The notes under the pieces were generated by a model, which did no database searches, was not told the origin of the DNA, and saw nothing but the letters and a program-made list of their open reading frames with translations. Position numbers and translations under genes: made by a program. From Novosphingobium arvoryzae (GTDB taxonomy: Bacteria; Pseudomonadota; Alphaproteobacteria; Sphingomonadales; Sphingomonadaceae), in contig NZ_BMZD01000005.1 in the NCBI RefSeq assembly GCF_014652615.1, positions 1 to 64,000 on the forward strand: a stretch of DNA of 64,000 bases, in the 5' to 3' direction. The first letter of the stretch is position 1, and the number at the start of each line of letters is the position of its first letter. Shown here piece after piece: positions 55,762-63,743 of this stretch.

Positions 55762-56628
55762 TTAATGCCGATCAAGCCAGGCGATGTACTGGTCGATCCA
55801 CAGATCGCTGGTCGCGCCCTTGATGCCCATGCCAAAGCCGTGGGAGCCGCCCGAATAGAGGTGGAACTCGGTCTTTTCGCTCTCGGCCAGCCAGGCGCTC
55901 AGCAGATCCAGCTTGCCCTGCCGGAACAGCGGATCGTCGACCGCAATCGCCAGGAACAGCGGCGGACGGGGGCCACCCTTCACCACCTGCGTCATCGGCG
56001 GATAGATCAGCGCGACGTTCTCGGCCAGTTTGGCCTCGTCCTTCCATTCCAGCAGACGGATCGTCGTGCGCGCGCCGGCGGAAAAACCGACCACGCCGAT
56101 CTGCGCCGGGTCCAGCCCGCGCTTGGCTGCTTCGCCGTGGACCATCCGCACGGCGGCGGCGAGATCGTCGACGGCGGGCGGGTTGTCTTCCAGTTCGCGC
56201 TGGCCAAGGTTGCCGAACAGCTGCGCCATCTTCGCCATGTAGGCGCCAGCCTCGCGCGGGGTTTCGACCGTGCGATACTTCACCACGAACGCGCTGTAAC
56301 CGTGCGCGGCCAGCGCATCGGCCACGCGGAACCCTTCCTGCTCGATCGACACGAACTGATAGCCGCCGCCCGGCACCACGATCACCGACTTGCCGTTGGC
56401 CTTGCCGGGCTTGGGCAGCACCGGATAGACCGCCGGGCAGGTGACGTTGCGGACGTTGATCTGCTCGAACATCCGCTCCCACTGCTCCGCCCCGGTGCAG
56501 GGCGCGCCAAGCGGCACCGCCGGGCGGCGGACCGGGCCGACCTCCTCGGGTGCGGGCATTTGCCCCGGGGCGGATGTGCCCAGCGTCAACGCGGCGAGCG
56601 GCAGCAGGGCGGATTTCAGCAGCTTCAT
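55762..56628 (-). CDS. exported alpha/beta hydrolase, acetylesterase-like
   Basis: 288-aa alpha/beta hydrolase with a signal peptide (MKLLKSALLPLAALTLGTSAPGQ). The oxyanion motif is VVPGGGYQFVS, nucleophile Ser in VGFSAGAR, Asp in AVDDPLF and His in GGSHGFGMG. It resembles xylan acetylesterases of polysaccharide loci (BD-FAE type) and could remove acetyl or acyl groups from xylosides in the periplasm. The ATG at 56628 is preferred, with AAGGAG seven bases upstream; it is coupled to the transporter gene, whose stop is at 56631-56633. Confidence 0.82.
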   Translation of the reverse strand: MKLLKSALLPLAALTLGTSAPGQMPAPEEVGPVRRPAVPLGAPCTGAEQWERMFEQINVRNVTCPAVYPVLPKPGKANGKSVIVVPGGGYQFVSIEQEGFRVADALAAHGYSAFVVKYRTVETPREAGAYMAKMAQLFGNLGQRELEDNPPAVDDLAAAVRMVHGEAAKRGLDPAQIGVVGFSAGARTTIRLLEWKDEAKLAENVALIYPPMTQVVKGGPRPPLFLAIAVDDPLFRQGKLDLLSAWLAESEKTEFHLYSGGSHGFGMGIKGATSDLWIDQYIAWLDRH

Positions 56629-56630
56629 CG

Positions 56631-58127
56631 TCATTCTCCTTCGCGCGCGGCGCGCACCTTTGCCAGTTTGTCGGAGTCGATCCGGAATGTGCCGACCAGC
56701 CTGGCCATCGCGCCGCCCGCCAGCACGATCAGTGCCAGCACGAACCAGGCCAGCGCCTCAACCTTTTCGGGCGGCATTTGCTCCACCGGCAGGCCGACCG
56801 GAAAGTCGATCAGGCCCAGGAACGAACCCGCCAGCAGCGCCACCGCGCCGCTGCCCAGTTGCAGCCCGATGAACATGAAGCTGGCGACCATCCCCTGCGC
56901 CGGACGACCGGTGTCCGCTTCGTGCTCGTCGCCGATTTCATAGGTCACGACGTTGAACGGCACCACGTAGAGCCCGTAGGCCAGCCCGCCCGCGAAGCGC
57001 AGCGCAAAGATCAGCGCGCCAACCGCGGCCGTGCCCGCCGCCGGTGCCAGCCCCGCCAGCGGCAGGACGATGGCGAGTGCCTGTGCCAGAAAGAATCCGC
57101 CCAGCCCCAGCATCATCGCGGCGCGGGTGGTGAACAGGCGCAGGAACAGCGGGGCCAGCAGCATCGCCAGGATCGATCCGAACGTTGCCCCCATCAGCAG
57201 ACGCGGGGTCCAGGTCTGGTCAAGCTGCCAGAAGTAGGTCGCCAGATGCAGGGACAGCTGGTTGATGACCGAATTGGTGAACAGCACCAGAAACGCGACA
57301 CACAGCAGGCGGCCGATATTGGGCGTGATCCGCACGGCGCGGACCATGGCGCGCAGGATCGCCAGCGGGCCCGTGGCCGCTTCCGGCGCTGCAGCCGGGG
57401 CGCTGGTCCGTTCGATCAGGCGGGCGCGCCGCAGCGTGCCGAGCGCGCCGACCAGCATCAGCACCCCGCCCAGCAGCGCCACGAACAGCCCGAACGGGGC
57501 ATAGGGCGCGGGGTTGAGCTGCGGCTTGGGGAAGGCGGCGGAGTGGACGAAGAACAGCCCGAACGCGGCCGCCGGGACGGTCAGGATGATGATCTGGTTG
57601 CCGATATTGCGCAGCACCGCCACCAGCCGCCGTTCCGCCGTATCCAGCGTCAGGTCGCCGCCCAGCGCATAGGCGGGCACGGTCCACAGCGAGATGCCGC
57701 AGCGCGCCAGCAGCCCCCAGCCGAGCAGCCAGGCGAGGATCTGCCCCTGCGCCATTCCGGCGGGCGGGGCGAACACGGCGGCGATACCAACGGTAAAGGG
57801 CAGGATCGCGGCGAACATCAGCGTGTGTCGCCGCCCCAGCCGGGTGCCGCTCAGCCGGTCGGACAGCGCGCCGATCCACGGATCGACCACCGTGTCGAAC
57901 ACGATGATCACCGCGATCGCCACGCCCAGCAGCCAGCCGTTGAGGCCCACGACCTGCGCATAGAAGAACAGCACGAAGGCGTCCCACGCGAAGGACTTCA
58001 GCAATTCCGGCATGGCGCAGACCATCCAGGCCAGCCGCACCGGCCAGTTCAGCCGCCCGCCTTGCGAATTGACGCTCTGGTCCAATGCCACGGCCGCCAC
58101 TCCCGATTGGCGCGGGTCGGTGCCCAC
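56631..58127 (-). CDS. GPH-family sugar:cation symporter (MFS)
   Basis: 498-aa transporter with about 12 membrane segments, of the glycoside-pentoside-hexuronide family (MelB, XynT, XylP). The motif VVDPWIGALSDRLSGTRLGRRHTLMF near residue 80 is diagnostic, and a second copy is seen in the C-terminal half. It probably imports a glycoside or xyloside. The start is GTG at 58127; ATG at 58025 is an alternative. The esterase gene is translationally linked after it. Confidence 0.85.
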   Translation of the reverse strand: MGTDPRQSGVAAVALDQSVNSQGGRLNWPVRLAWMVCAMPELLKSFAWDAFVLFFYAQVVGLNGWLLGVAIAVIIVFDTVVDPWIGALSDRLSGTRLGRRHTLMFAAILPFTVGIAAVFAPPAGMAQGQILAWLLGWGLLARCGISLWTVPAYALGGDLTLDTAERRLVAVLRNIGNQIIILTVPAAAFGLFFVHSAAFPKPQLNPAPYAPFGLFVALLGGVLMLVGALGTLRRARLIERTSAPAAAPEAATGPLAILRAMVRAVRITPNIGRLLCVAFLVLFTNSVINQLSLHLATYFWQLDQTWTPRLLMGATFGSILAMLLAPLFLRLFTTRAAMMLGLGGFFLAQALAIVLPLAGLAPAAGTAAVGALIFALRFAGGLAYGLYVVPFNVVTYEIGDEHEADTGRPAQGMVASFMFIGLQLGSGAVALLAGSFLGLIDFPVGLPVEQMPPEKVEALAWFVLALIVLAGGAMARLVGTFRIDSDKLAKVRAAREGE

Positions 58128-58137
58128 CGCCTTAAAT

Positions 58138-58153
58138 TGAAATCGGGATTCTT
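58138..58153. promoter_or_regulatory. operator-like box 5 before the GPH symporter
   Basis: TGAAAT-CGGG-ATTCTT has the same GAA-N6-TTC core as the other boxes with weaker symmetry. It lies 11 bp upstream of the symporter GTG in the 45-bp gap after the TetR gene. Confidence 0.35.
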
Positions 58154-58172
58154 ATATTGTTCGGCGGTGCTG

Positions 58173-58856
58173 TCAATCGGCCCGCAGGTAGGCCAGGCCC
58201 ATCCGGCCCATTTCCCGCTTCAGCAGGCTCCAGTCATAGTCGTGCACAGCCTCGCCCGATGAACCCAGGCTCAATTGGCGGGCCAGCGTGGCAAAGATGA
58301 TGTGAAAGGCCGATTGCGCCTTGACCCGGTGATCGTCGGCATCGTCGCCGCCGAATTCTGCCGCATGGGCCAGCATGGCTTCGGTGGACTGGCGTTCGGC
58401 GCGCAGCGCATGTTCCTTGCCCGGCGCGGACACCAGCGGGTCGAACGTGGCGCGCTCCATCGTCAGGCGCAGCAGCGGAGCATGCCGGCGCAGCACTTCG
58501 GCATAACCTTCGACATAGGCCGGCACGAACGAGGCGAGGTTCGGGCAGTCTGCCGCCAGTCGTTCCAGCAGGGCGGTTTCATCGGCCGAGAGGGCGTCCA
58601 ACGCCTCGGCAATCACGCCGCGGACCAGGTTGTCCTTGCTTTCAAAGCGCAAGTAGATCGACCCGATCGAAACCTGCCCGCGCTCGCTCACTTCCTGCAA
58701 GGTGAACTCTTCGCTGCCGCGCTCCAGCATCAGTTCGCGCGCGGCGGCCAGCATGCGTTCGAGCGAGGCCTTGGACCGGCCCTGCTGGGGTCTGCGGCTG
58801 ACGTTCGCAACGGCGAGTGCGGGGCTTTCGTCCTTGGTTTTTGCGCGAGTCGGCAT
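58173..58856 (-). CDS. TetR/AcrR family regulator of the glycoside locus
   Basis: 227-aa repressor. The helix-turn-helix lies at about residues 25-75 (GRSKASLERMLAAARELMLERGSEEFTLQEVSERGQVSIGSIYLRFESKDNLVRGVI). It has a 24-residue N-terminal tail. It is transcribed with the GPH symporter and esterase. A box resembling the operators of the neighbouring promoters lies upstream at 58953, suggesting autoregulation. The ligand is unknown; a glycoside or its aglycone is inferred. Confidence 0.85.
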   Translation of the reverse strand: MPTRAKTKDESPALAVANVSRRPQQGRSKASLERMLAAARELMLERGSEEFTLQEVSERGQVSIGSIYLRFESKDNLVRGVIAEALDALSADETALLERLAADCPNLASFVPAYVEGYAEVLRRHAPLLRLTMERATFDPLVSAPGKEHALRAERQSTEAMLAHAAEFGGDDADDHRVKAQSAFHIIFATLARQLSLGSSGEAVHDYDWSLLKREMGRMGLAYLRAD

Positions 58857-58952
58857 TCAGCAGCACCTGTCCTGGCGGTTTCCGGGCGGAATTCCGGATG
58901 ACTGACAGCGCATGTGCGCCACCTTTCCGTAAAGGTAAACCAGGTTCTGGAA

Positions 58953-58969
58953 TGAAACCAATCGTTCCA
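58953..58969. promoter_or_regulatory. operator-like box 6 upstream of tetR
   Basis: On the minus strand it reads TGGAACGAT-TGGTTTCA, matching TAGAACGAT of boxes 1 and 3, with one extra base before the right half. The TGGAATG (58948-58954) next to it gives a second half-site. Confidence 0.45.
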
Positions 58970-58976
58970 TTACTTT

Positions 58977-60203
58977 TTACGCGGTTTCCGCAAGAACGGG
59001 CTTGGACCCGCGCGCCAGATGCAGGACCAGCGCCACGACTGCCGCAGCCAGGCCCACCGCACCCGCGATGGTGAAAGCGCCTTGCATCGAGCCGGTCTGC
59101 GTATCGATCAGGTGAACCAGCCGGGGCGATTGCGACTGCCCCAGGAAGAACGCAGCCGTCCATAGCCCCATGCCCATGCCCCGGTGGGCGAAATCGAACT
59201 TGGTCTGCGTCCAGGCGATCAGCGTCGGCACGGCCATGCCTGCGGCAGTTTGCTGCACGATCAGTGCGGCGGCCATTGCGGTGGCGCTGGTCGCCAGTCC
59301 CATGCCGCCCAGCCCCAGCCCCAGCAGGCCCAGAAAGGTTCCCAGTTGCAGCGCGTGGCTGCGGTTGGCCAGCAGGCGGAAAATCCCCGCCCCGGCCAGG
59401 ATGAACAGTTGCGGGACAAAGATCAGCGCCGCATAGCGCTGCGGCTCGGTCACGCCGACTTCCTTGAATACCAGCGCGCCATTGATGATGAACACGTAAT
59501 AGAGCAGCGATGCGAAGAACGTGACCGTGACGATCAGGACCGCCGAAGCCCACGGGAACGGGGACTTGGCAGCAGCTGTCGGCGCGCTCGGCGTGGCATC
59601 CGTCGCCGGTTCCTGCCGCTTGGGCTCGAACAGCCAGACGAACATCGCCGCCCAGATCGGGAACGCCACCAGATAGACGAAGAACACCCCGTTCCACTGG
59701 ACCTGCGTGGCATAGCCCACGATCAGCGCGACGAACCCGGCCAGGAACGGGCCGACCAGCCCTTGCAGGAACAGCCAGTTCTTGCGGCCCTTGTCGTCCC
59801 AGTAGTCGCCGATCAGGGTGTTGACCACGGTCAGGATGCCCGCTTCCGACACGCCCAGCAGCAGCCGCGACCAGTAGATGTGGTCCAGATCGTTGAGGAA
59901 CAGCGGCGCCGCGCCGAAGAAGCCATACAGGCCCGTGCAGATCAGCAGCAGCGGCCGCCGCCCGAACCGGTCCGTCAGCAGGCCCGCGAACGGGGCGAGC
60001 AGCGCCATCGCCAGCCCCGGCGCGCCGATCATGGCGGGCACCTTGGCGCGGGCTTCGGGATCATCGGCAAAATGCTGGATCATGGATGGCACCGCCGGCC
60101 CCATCGCAACGATGGCGATGATCGGCAGGAACGCGGCGATCACAAGCGTCATGCCCTGCGGGCGCAAGGTCAGATCGCGGAAGAATTGGGTAACGCGGTT
60201 CAT
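58977..60203 (-). CDS. MFS transporter
   Basis: 408-aa major facilitator with 12 predicted membrane segments. The motif GLLTDRFGRRPLLLIC is in loop 2-3 and IGDYWDDKGRKNWLF in loop 4-5. It resembles the aromatic acid and sugar-acid transporter groups. The long frame runs upstream to 61253, but that part is the shadow of the divergent dehydrogenase gene; the ATG at 60203 (MNRVTQFFRD) with GGGAGAG upstream is chosen. It is divergent from the Gfo/Idh gene and shares the operator box at 60275. Confidence 0.88.
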   Translation of the reverse strand: MNRVTQFFRDLTLRPQGMTLVIAAFLPIIAIVAMGPAVPSMIQHFADDPEARAKVPAMIGAPGLAMALLAPFAGLLTDRFGRRPLLLICTGLYGFFGAAPLFLNDLDHIYWSRLLLGVSEAGILTVVNTLIGDYWDDKGRKNWLFLQGLVGPFLAGFVALIVGYATQVQWNGVFFVYLVAFPIWAAMFVWLFEPKRQEPATDATPSAPTAAAKSPFPWASAVLIVTVTFFASLLYYVFIINGALVFKEVGVTEPQRYAALIFVPQLFILAGAGIFRLLANRSHALQLGTFLGLLGLGLGGMGLATSATAMAAALIVQQTAAGMAVPTLIAWTQTKFDFAHRGMGMGLWTAAFFLGQSQSPRLVHLIDTQTGSMQGAFTIAGAVGLAAAVVALVLHLARGSKPVLAETA

Positions 60204-60250
60204 GCTCTCTCCCTGCCGCTCGATGCTCCTGCGAATTGGTGCAACGCGGC

Positions 60251-60290
60251 TTGACGCGGGCGGGGATAACAAACTAGAACGATAATTACA
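60251..60290 (+). promoter_or_regulatory. promoter with operator box 3 for the dehydrogenase-isomerase operon
   Basis: TTGACG (60251-60256), 18 bp, TAGAAC (60275-60280) with the box TAGAAC-GATA-ATTACA (60275-60290) over the -10, the same layout as at 54259-54297. It lies in the 111-bp gap shared with the divergent MFS gene. Confidence 0.55.
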
Positions 60291-60314
60291 AATACTACAT
60301 GTCGGGAGTTTGCG

Positions 60315-61430
60315 ATGCGGCGTTTGCGGATGGGGATGATCGGGGGCGGGCCGGGTTCGTTCATCGGACCGATCCACCGGATCGCTGCCGAACTGGACCG
60401 CGAAATCGAACTGGTCGCAGGGGTTTTCTCCAGCGATGCGGCGCGCAGCGCGCAGGCGGGGGAGAGCTACCGGATAGACCCGACGCGGGCCTATCCCGAT
60501 CTCGATGCGATGTTCGCGGCGGAACGGGCGCGGGCCGACGGGATCGATTTCGTCGCTATCGTCACCCCCAACCATCACCACCTGCCCGCCGCGCGCGCCG
60601 CGCTGGCTGCCGGTCTGCCGGTAATCAGTGACAAGCCCGCCACCGCGACGCTGGCACAGGCGCGCGAACTGGCCGGGCATGTTGCCGCCGCCGGTCTCCC
60701 CTATGCGCTGACGCACACCTATTCCGGCTATCCGCTGGTGCGCGAGGCACGTGCCCGGATTGCGGCGGGCGCGTTGGGGGCGATCCGCAAGGTCGTGGTC
60801 GAATATCCGCAAGGCTGGCTGGCGGGCGAGGCATCGGGCAAGCAGGCCGAATGGCGCGTCGATCCGGCCAAGTCCGGCCCCGGCGGCTGCATTGGTGATA
60901 TCGGCACCCACGCGTTCCAGCTGGCCGAGTTCATTTCTGGCCTGAAAGTGACCGAGATCCTGGCCGATCTGGGCGCGGTCGTGCCGGGGCGTCCGGTCGA
61001 TGACGATTGCACCGTGCTGCTGCGCTTCGAAAACGGAGCGCGCGGGGTGCTGCTCGCCAGCCAGATCGAGGTCGGCGAAATGAACGGCCTGCGCATCCGT
61101 CTTTATGGCGAGAAGGGCGGCCTCGTGTGGAAGCAGGAAGTGCCCAACACGCTGACCCTCCACACGCTCGACGGACGGACCGAGGTGATCCACGCGGGCG
61201 GTGCGCAGCTGGGGCCGGATGCCGCCAGCCGCACCCGCACGCCCACCGGCCACCCGGAAGGCTATCTGGAAGCCTTCGCCAACATCTACCGCGATTTCGC
61301 CGCCGTGCTGCGCGGTGAAACCGCACCGCTGCTGCCGGGGATCGAGGATGCCCTGCGCGGCATGACTTTCGTCGACACCGCCGTCACCGCCAGCAAGGCG
61401 CGCGCCGGGTGGACGGCGCTGACCGTTTGA
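60315..61430 (+). CDS. Gfo/Idh/MocA family oxidoreductase
   Basis: 371-aa sugar dehydrogenase. The N-terminal Rossmann loop is MIGGGPGSFIGPIHR, the EKP-like motif SDKPATATLAQ follows near residue 108, and the C-terminal domain has GGCIGDIGTHAFQLAEF with the expected Asp and His. Relatives such as DgpA and levoglucosan dehydrogenase oxidise a sugar at C3. Followed 14 bp later by a TIM-barrel isomerase. Its role here is inferred as oxidation of a glycoside or a released sugar. Confidence 0.88.
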   Translation: MRRLRMGMIGGGPGSFIGPIHRIAAELDREIELVAGVFSSDAARSAQAGESYRIDPTRAYPDLDAMFAAERARADGIDFVAIVTPNHHHLPAARAALAAGLPVISDKPATATLAQARELAGHVAAAGLPYALTHTYSGYPLVREARARIAAGALGAIRKVVVEYPQGWLAGEASGKQAEWRVDPAKSGPGGCIGDIGTHAFQLAEFISGLKVTEILADLGAVVPGRPVDDDCTVLLRFENGARGVLLASQIEVGEMNGLRIRLYGEKGGLVWKQEVPNTLTLHTLDGRTEVIHAGGAQLGPDAASRTRTPTGHPEGYLEAFANIYRDFAAVLRGETAPLLPGIEDALRGMTFVDTAVTASKARAGWTALTV

Positions 61431-61444
61431 GAGGACCTGAAGCC

Positions 61445-62500
61445 ATGAAGACCATCAAGGGACCCGGCATTTTCCTCGCCCAGTTCGCGAGCGATGCCGC
61501 ACCGTTCAACAGCCTGCCGGCAATTGCCGACTGGGTGGCCGGACTGGGTTACAAGGGCATCCAGATCCCCAGCTGGGACGAGCGCCTGTTCGACCTGACG
61601 CTGGCGGCGGAAAGCCAGACCTATTGCGACGACGTGAAGGGGATGCTGGCCGACAAGGGGCTGGAAATCACCGAGCTGTCGACCCATTTGCAGGGCCAGC
61701 TGGTGGCGGTCCACCCGGCGTTCGACGCGCAGTTTGACGGGTTCGCCCCCGCTAAAGTGCACGGCAATCCCAAGGCCCGGCAGGAATGGGCGGTGCAGCA
61801 GGTCAAGAACGCCGCCTTGGCCAGCCGCCGCCTCGGCCTGACTGCCCATGCAACGTTCTCGGGCGCGCTGGCGTGGCCCTATTTCTATCCCTGGCCCGCC
61901 CGGCCCGCCGGGCTGGTGGAGGATGCGTTCGACGAACTCGCGCGGCGCTGGAAGCCGATCCTCGACGTGTTCGAGGACAACGGGGTGGACGCCGCCTATG
62001 AAATCCATCCGGGCGAGGACCTGCACGACGGCGTGACGTTCGAGATGTTCCTGGAGCGCGTCGGCAATCACCCGCGCGCCAACATCCTCTACGATCCCAG
62101 CCACTTCGTGCTGCAACAGCTCGATTACCTGGCCTACATCGACATCTATCACGAGCGGATCAAATGCTTCCATGTGAAGGATGCGGAGTTCCGCCCGAAC
62201 GGCCGCAGCGGCGTCTATGGCGGCTACCAGTCGTGGGTCGACCGGCCGGGCCGGTTCCGTTCGCTGGGTGACGGGCAAGTCGATTTCCCGGCGATCTTCT
62301 CGAAAATGGCGGCCAACGACTTTGCCGGCTGGGCTGTGCTGGAATGGGAATGCGCGCTGAAGCACCCGGAACAGGGCGCCGCAGAGGGCGCGCCATTCAT
62401 CGACCGGCACATCATCCGCGTCACCGAACACGCCTTTGATGACTTCGCGGCAGGCGGGGCCGACCGGGCGCTAAACCGGCGGCTGATGGGGATCGACTGA
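61445..62500 (+). CDS. sugar phosphate isomerase/epimerase (TIM barrel)
   Basis: 351-aa xylose-isomerase-like TIM barrel. Metal ligands are suggested by E in YEIHPGED, D and H in LYDPSHFVLQQ, H in FHVKDAE and E in VLEWECALK. It is the second gene after the Gfo/Idh dehydrogenase, a pairing common in loci that process 3-keto sugars. It differs from the deglycosidase-alpha-like protein at 54721. The ATG at 61445 follows GAGAGGA. Confidence 0.88.
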   Translation: MKTIKGPGIFLAQFASDAAPFNSLPAIADWVAGLGYKGIQIPSWDERLFDLTLAAESQTYCDDVKGMLADKGLEITELSTHLQGQLVAVHPAFDAQFDGFAPAKVHGNPKARQEWAVQQVKNAALASRRLGLTAHATFSGALAWPYFYPWPARPAGLVEDAFDELARRWKPILDVFEDNGVDAAYEIHPGEDLHDGVTFEMFLERVGNHPRANILYDPSHFVLQQLDYLAYIDIYHERIKCFHVKDAEFRPNGRSGVYGGYQSWVDRPGRFRSLGDGQVDFPAIFSKMAANDFAGWAVLEWECALKHPEQGAAEGAPFIDRHIIRVTEHAFDDFAAGGADRALNRRLMGID

Positions 62501-62512
62501 ACGCCTCGCGGC

Positions 62513-62540
62513 TTGACAGGAATTATCATTCCAATATGGT
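62513..62540 (+). promoter_or_regulatory. promoter with operator box 4 for the Rieske gene
   Basis: TTGACA (62513-62518), 16 bp, TATGGT (62535-62540). The palindrome GGAAT-TATC-ATTCC (62519-62532) fills the spacer and, read on the minus strand, gives TGGAATGATAATTCCT, which matches box 3. A 195-bp leader follows with hairpins such as GGCCGGGA-CG-TTCCCGGCC and CGCGAGC-GGAGT-GCTCGCG. Confidence 0.55.
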
Positions 62541-62735
62541 CGGCCGCGTTCGCTGCGGCGAACGACAGCCTGGTGGCCGGGACGTTCCCGGCCTGGGGCG
62601 GCATTCCTGCTGGGGTGCCGACTGCAGGCCCCACAGCGTTTTCGCGAGCGGAGTGCTCGCGGGTGGGTGCGGGGATTGCGTCGAACCACCAGCCATTCCC
62701 GCGCCTGTCGTAGACAGACAACCGAGGGAATGCCG

Positions 62736-63734
62736 ATGTCCGAATATATCCGAAATGCCTGGTACATGGCCGCGTGGGTAGGCGAAGTTCCCGCCGATGG
62801 CTTTCTGGCGCGCACGTTGCTGGACCGCAAATGGCTGCTCTGGCGCGAAGCCGATGGCGGCTGGGCGATGGTCGCGGACCGCTGCCCGCACCGGTTCGTG
62901 CCGCTCAGCCGGGGGACGTTCGCGGGCGGACGGATCGCCTGCGGCTATCACGGGCTGACGTTCGATGGCTCGGGCGCGTGCGTCCACAACCCGTTCGGCG
63001 GCGCGCTGCCGGATAGCGCCCGGCTGGCGACCATGCCGGTGGTGGAGCGCCACGGCGGCCTGTGGTTCTGGCCGGGCGACCCGGCACGCGCGGATGCGGA
63101 CCTGATCCCCGACTTCACCTTCATCGATGCGGGCGCCCCGGTGGACCGGTCGCACTACGTCATGGGCGTGAACTACGAGCTGATCGCCGACAACCTGCTC
63201 GACCTCAGCCATGCGGAATTCCTGCACGTCGAAAGTTTTGGCACCAATGGTTCGCTGTTCAGCCACGGCGCTCACACGGTGGAGCAGGACGAAACCGGCG
63301 CGATCTGGAACAAGTGGGATATGACTGCCGCCCCGCCGCCGGGCTGGGCCGCGCCGCTGCTGGGGGATGGCGGAACGGTCGATCAGGCGTTGCACATCCG
63401 CTGGCACGCTCCGGCCAGCCTGGCGCTTTTCATCGCGATGCACCCCACCGGCGAAGCGCAGCCGCTGGTCCCGCCGATGGCCAACCCCCATATCCTGACC
63501 CCCGAAACGCAGGGGTCGACGCATTACTTCTTCACCCACGATCCGGGACCAGAGGCCGAGGCGATGGCCCGCCGGGTGTTCCTGGACGAAGACGAACCGA
63601 TGATCAGCGCCCAGGCCGAGGCGATGGCGGGCGAGGATTTCTGGGACCTCAAGCCACTGGTCCTGCCCAGCGACAAGGCCGCGATCCTGGCCCGGCGCAA
63701 GCTGATGCAGTTGCGGCGGGCCGAGGCGGAATGA
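62736..63734 (+). CDS. Rieske [2Fe-2S] oxygenase, VanA-like
   Basis: 332-aa terminal oxygenase component. The Rieske ligands are C50-x-H52 (DRCPHRF) and C69-x2-H72 (ACGYHG). The mononuclear iron motif is N153-x2-D156-x2-H159-x4-H164 (NLLDLSHAEFLH). Such enzymes demethylate methoxy-aromatics (vanillate) or hydroxylate aromatic rings. The ATG at 62736 has GAGGGA six bases upstream. The partner reductase is not in the window. In this locus it may act on the aglycone. It is nearly abutting (9 bp) the convergent GH43-like gene. Confidence 0.88.
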   Translation: MSEYIRNAWYMAAWVGEVPADGFLARTLLDRKWLLWREADGGWAMVADRCPHRFVPLSRGTFAGGRIACGYHGLTFDGSGACVHNPFGGALPDSARLATMPVVERHGGLWFWPGDPARADADLIPDFTFIDAGAPVDRSHYVMGVNYELIADNLLDLSHAEFLHVESFGTNGSLFSHGAHTVEQDETGAIWNKWDMTAAPPPGWAAPLLGDGGTVDQALHIRWHAPASLALFIAMHPTGEAQPLVPPMANPHILTPETQGSTHYFFTHDPGPEAEAMARRVFLDEDEPMISAQAEAMAGEDFWDLKPLVLPSDKAAILARRKLMQLRRAEAE

Positions 63735-63743
63735 CGCGACGCG

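Noticed and set aside
56550..58262. 570-codon plus-strand frame across the GPH symporter
   Set aside because: Gln/Arg/His-rich antisense shadow; the symporter has the diagnostic GPH motif.
60204..61253. N-terminal extension of the MFS frame (349 codons)
   Set aside because: It is antisense to the Gfo/Idh gene; the transporter starts at MNRVTQ at 60203 with a proper ribosome site.
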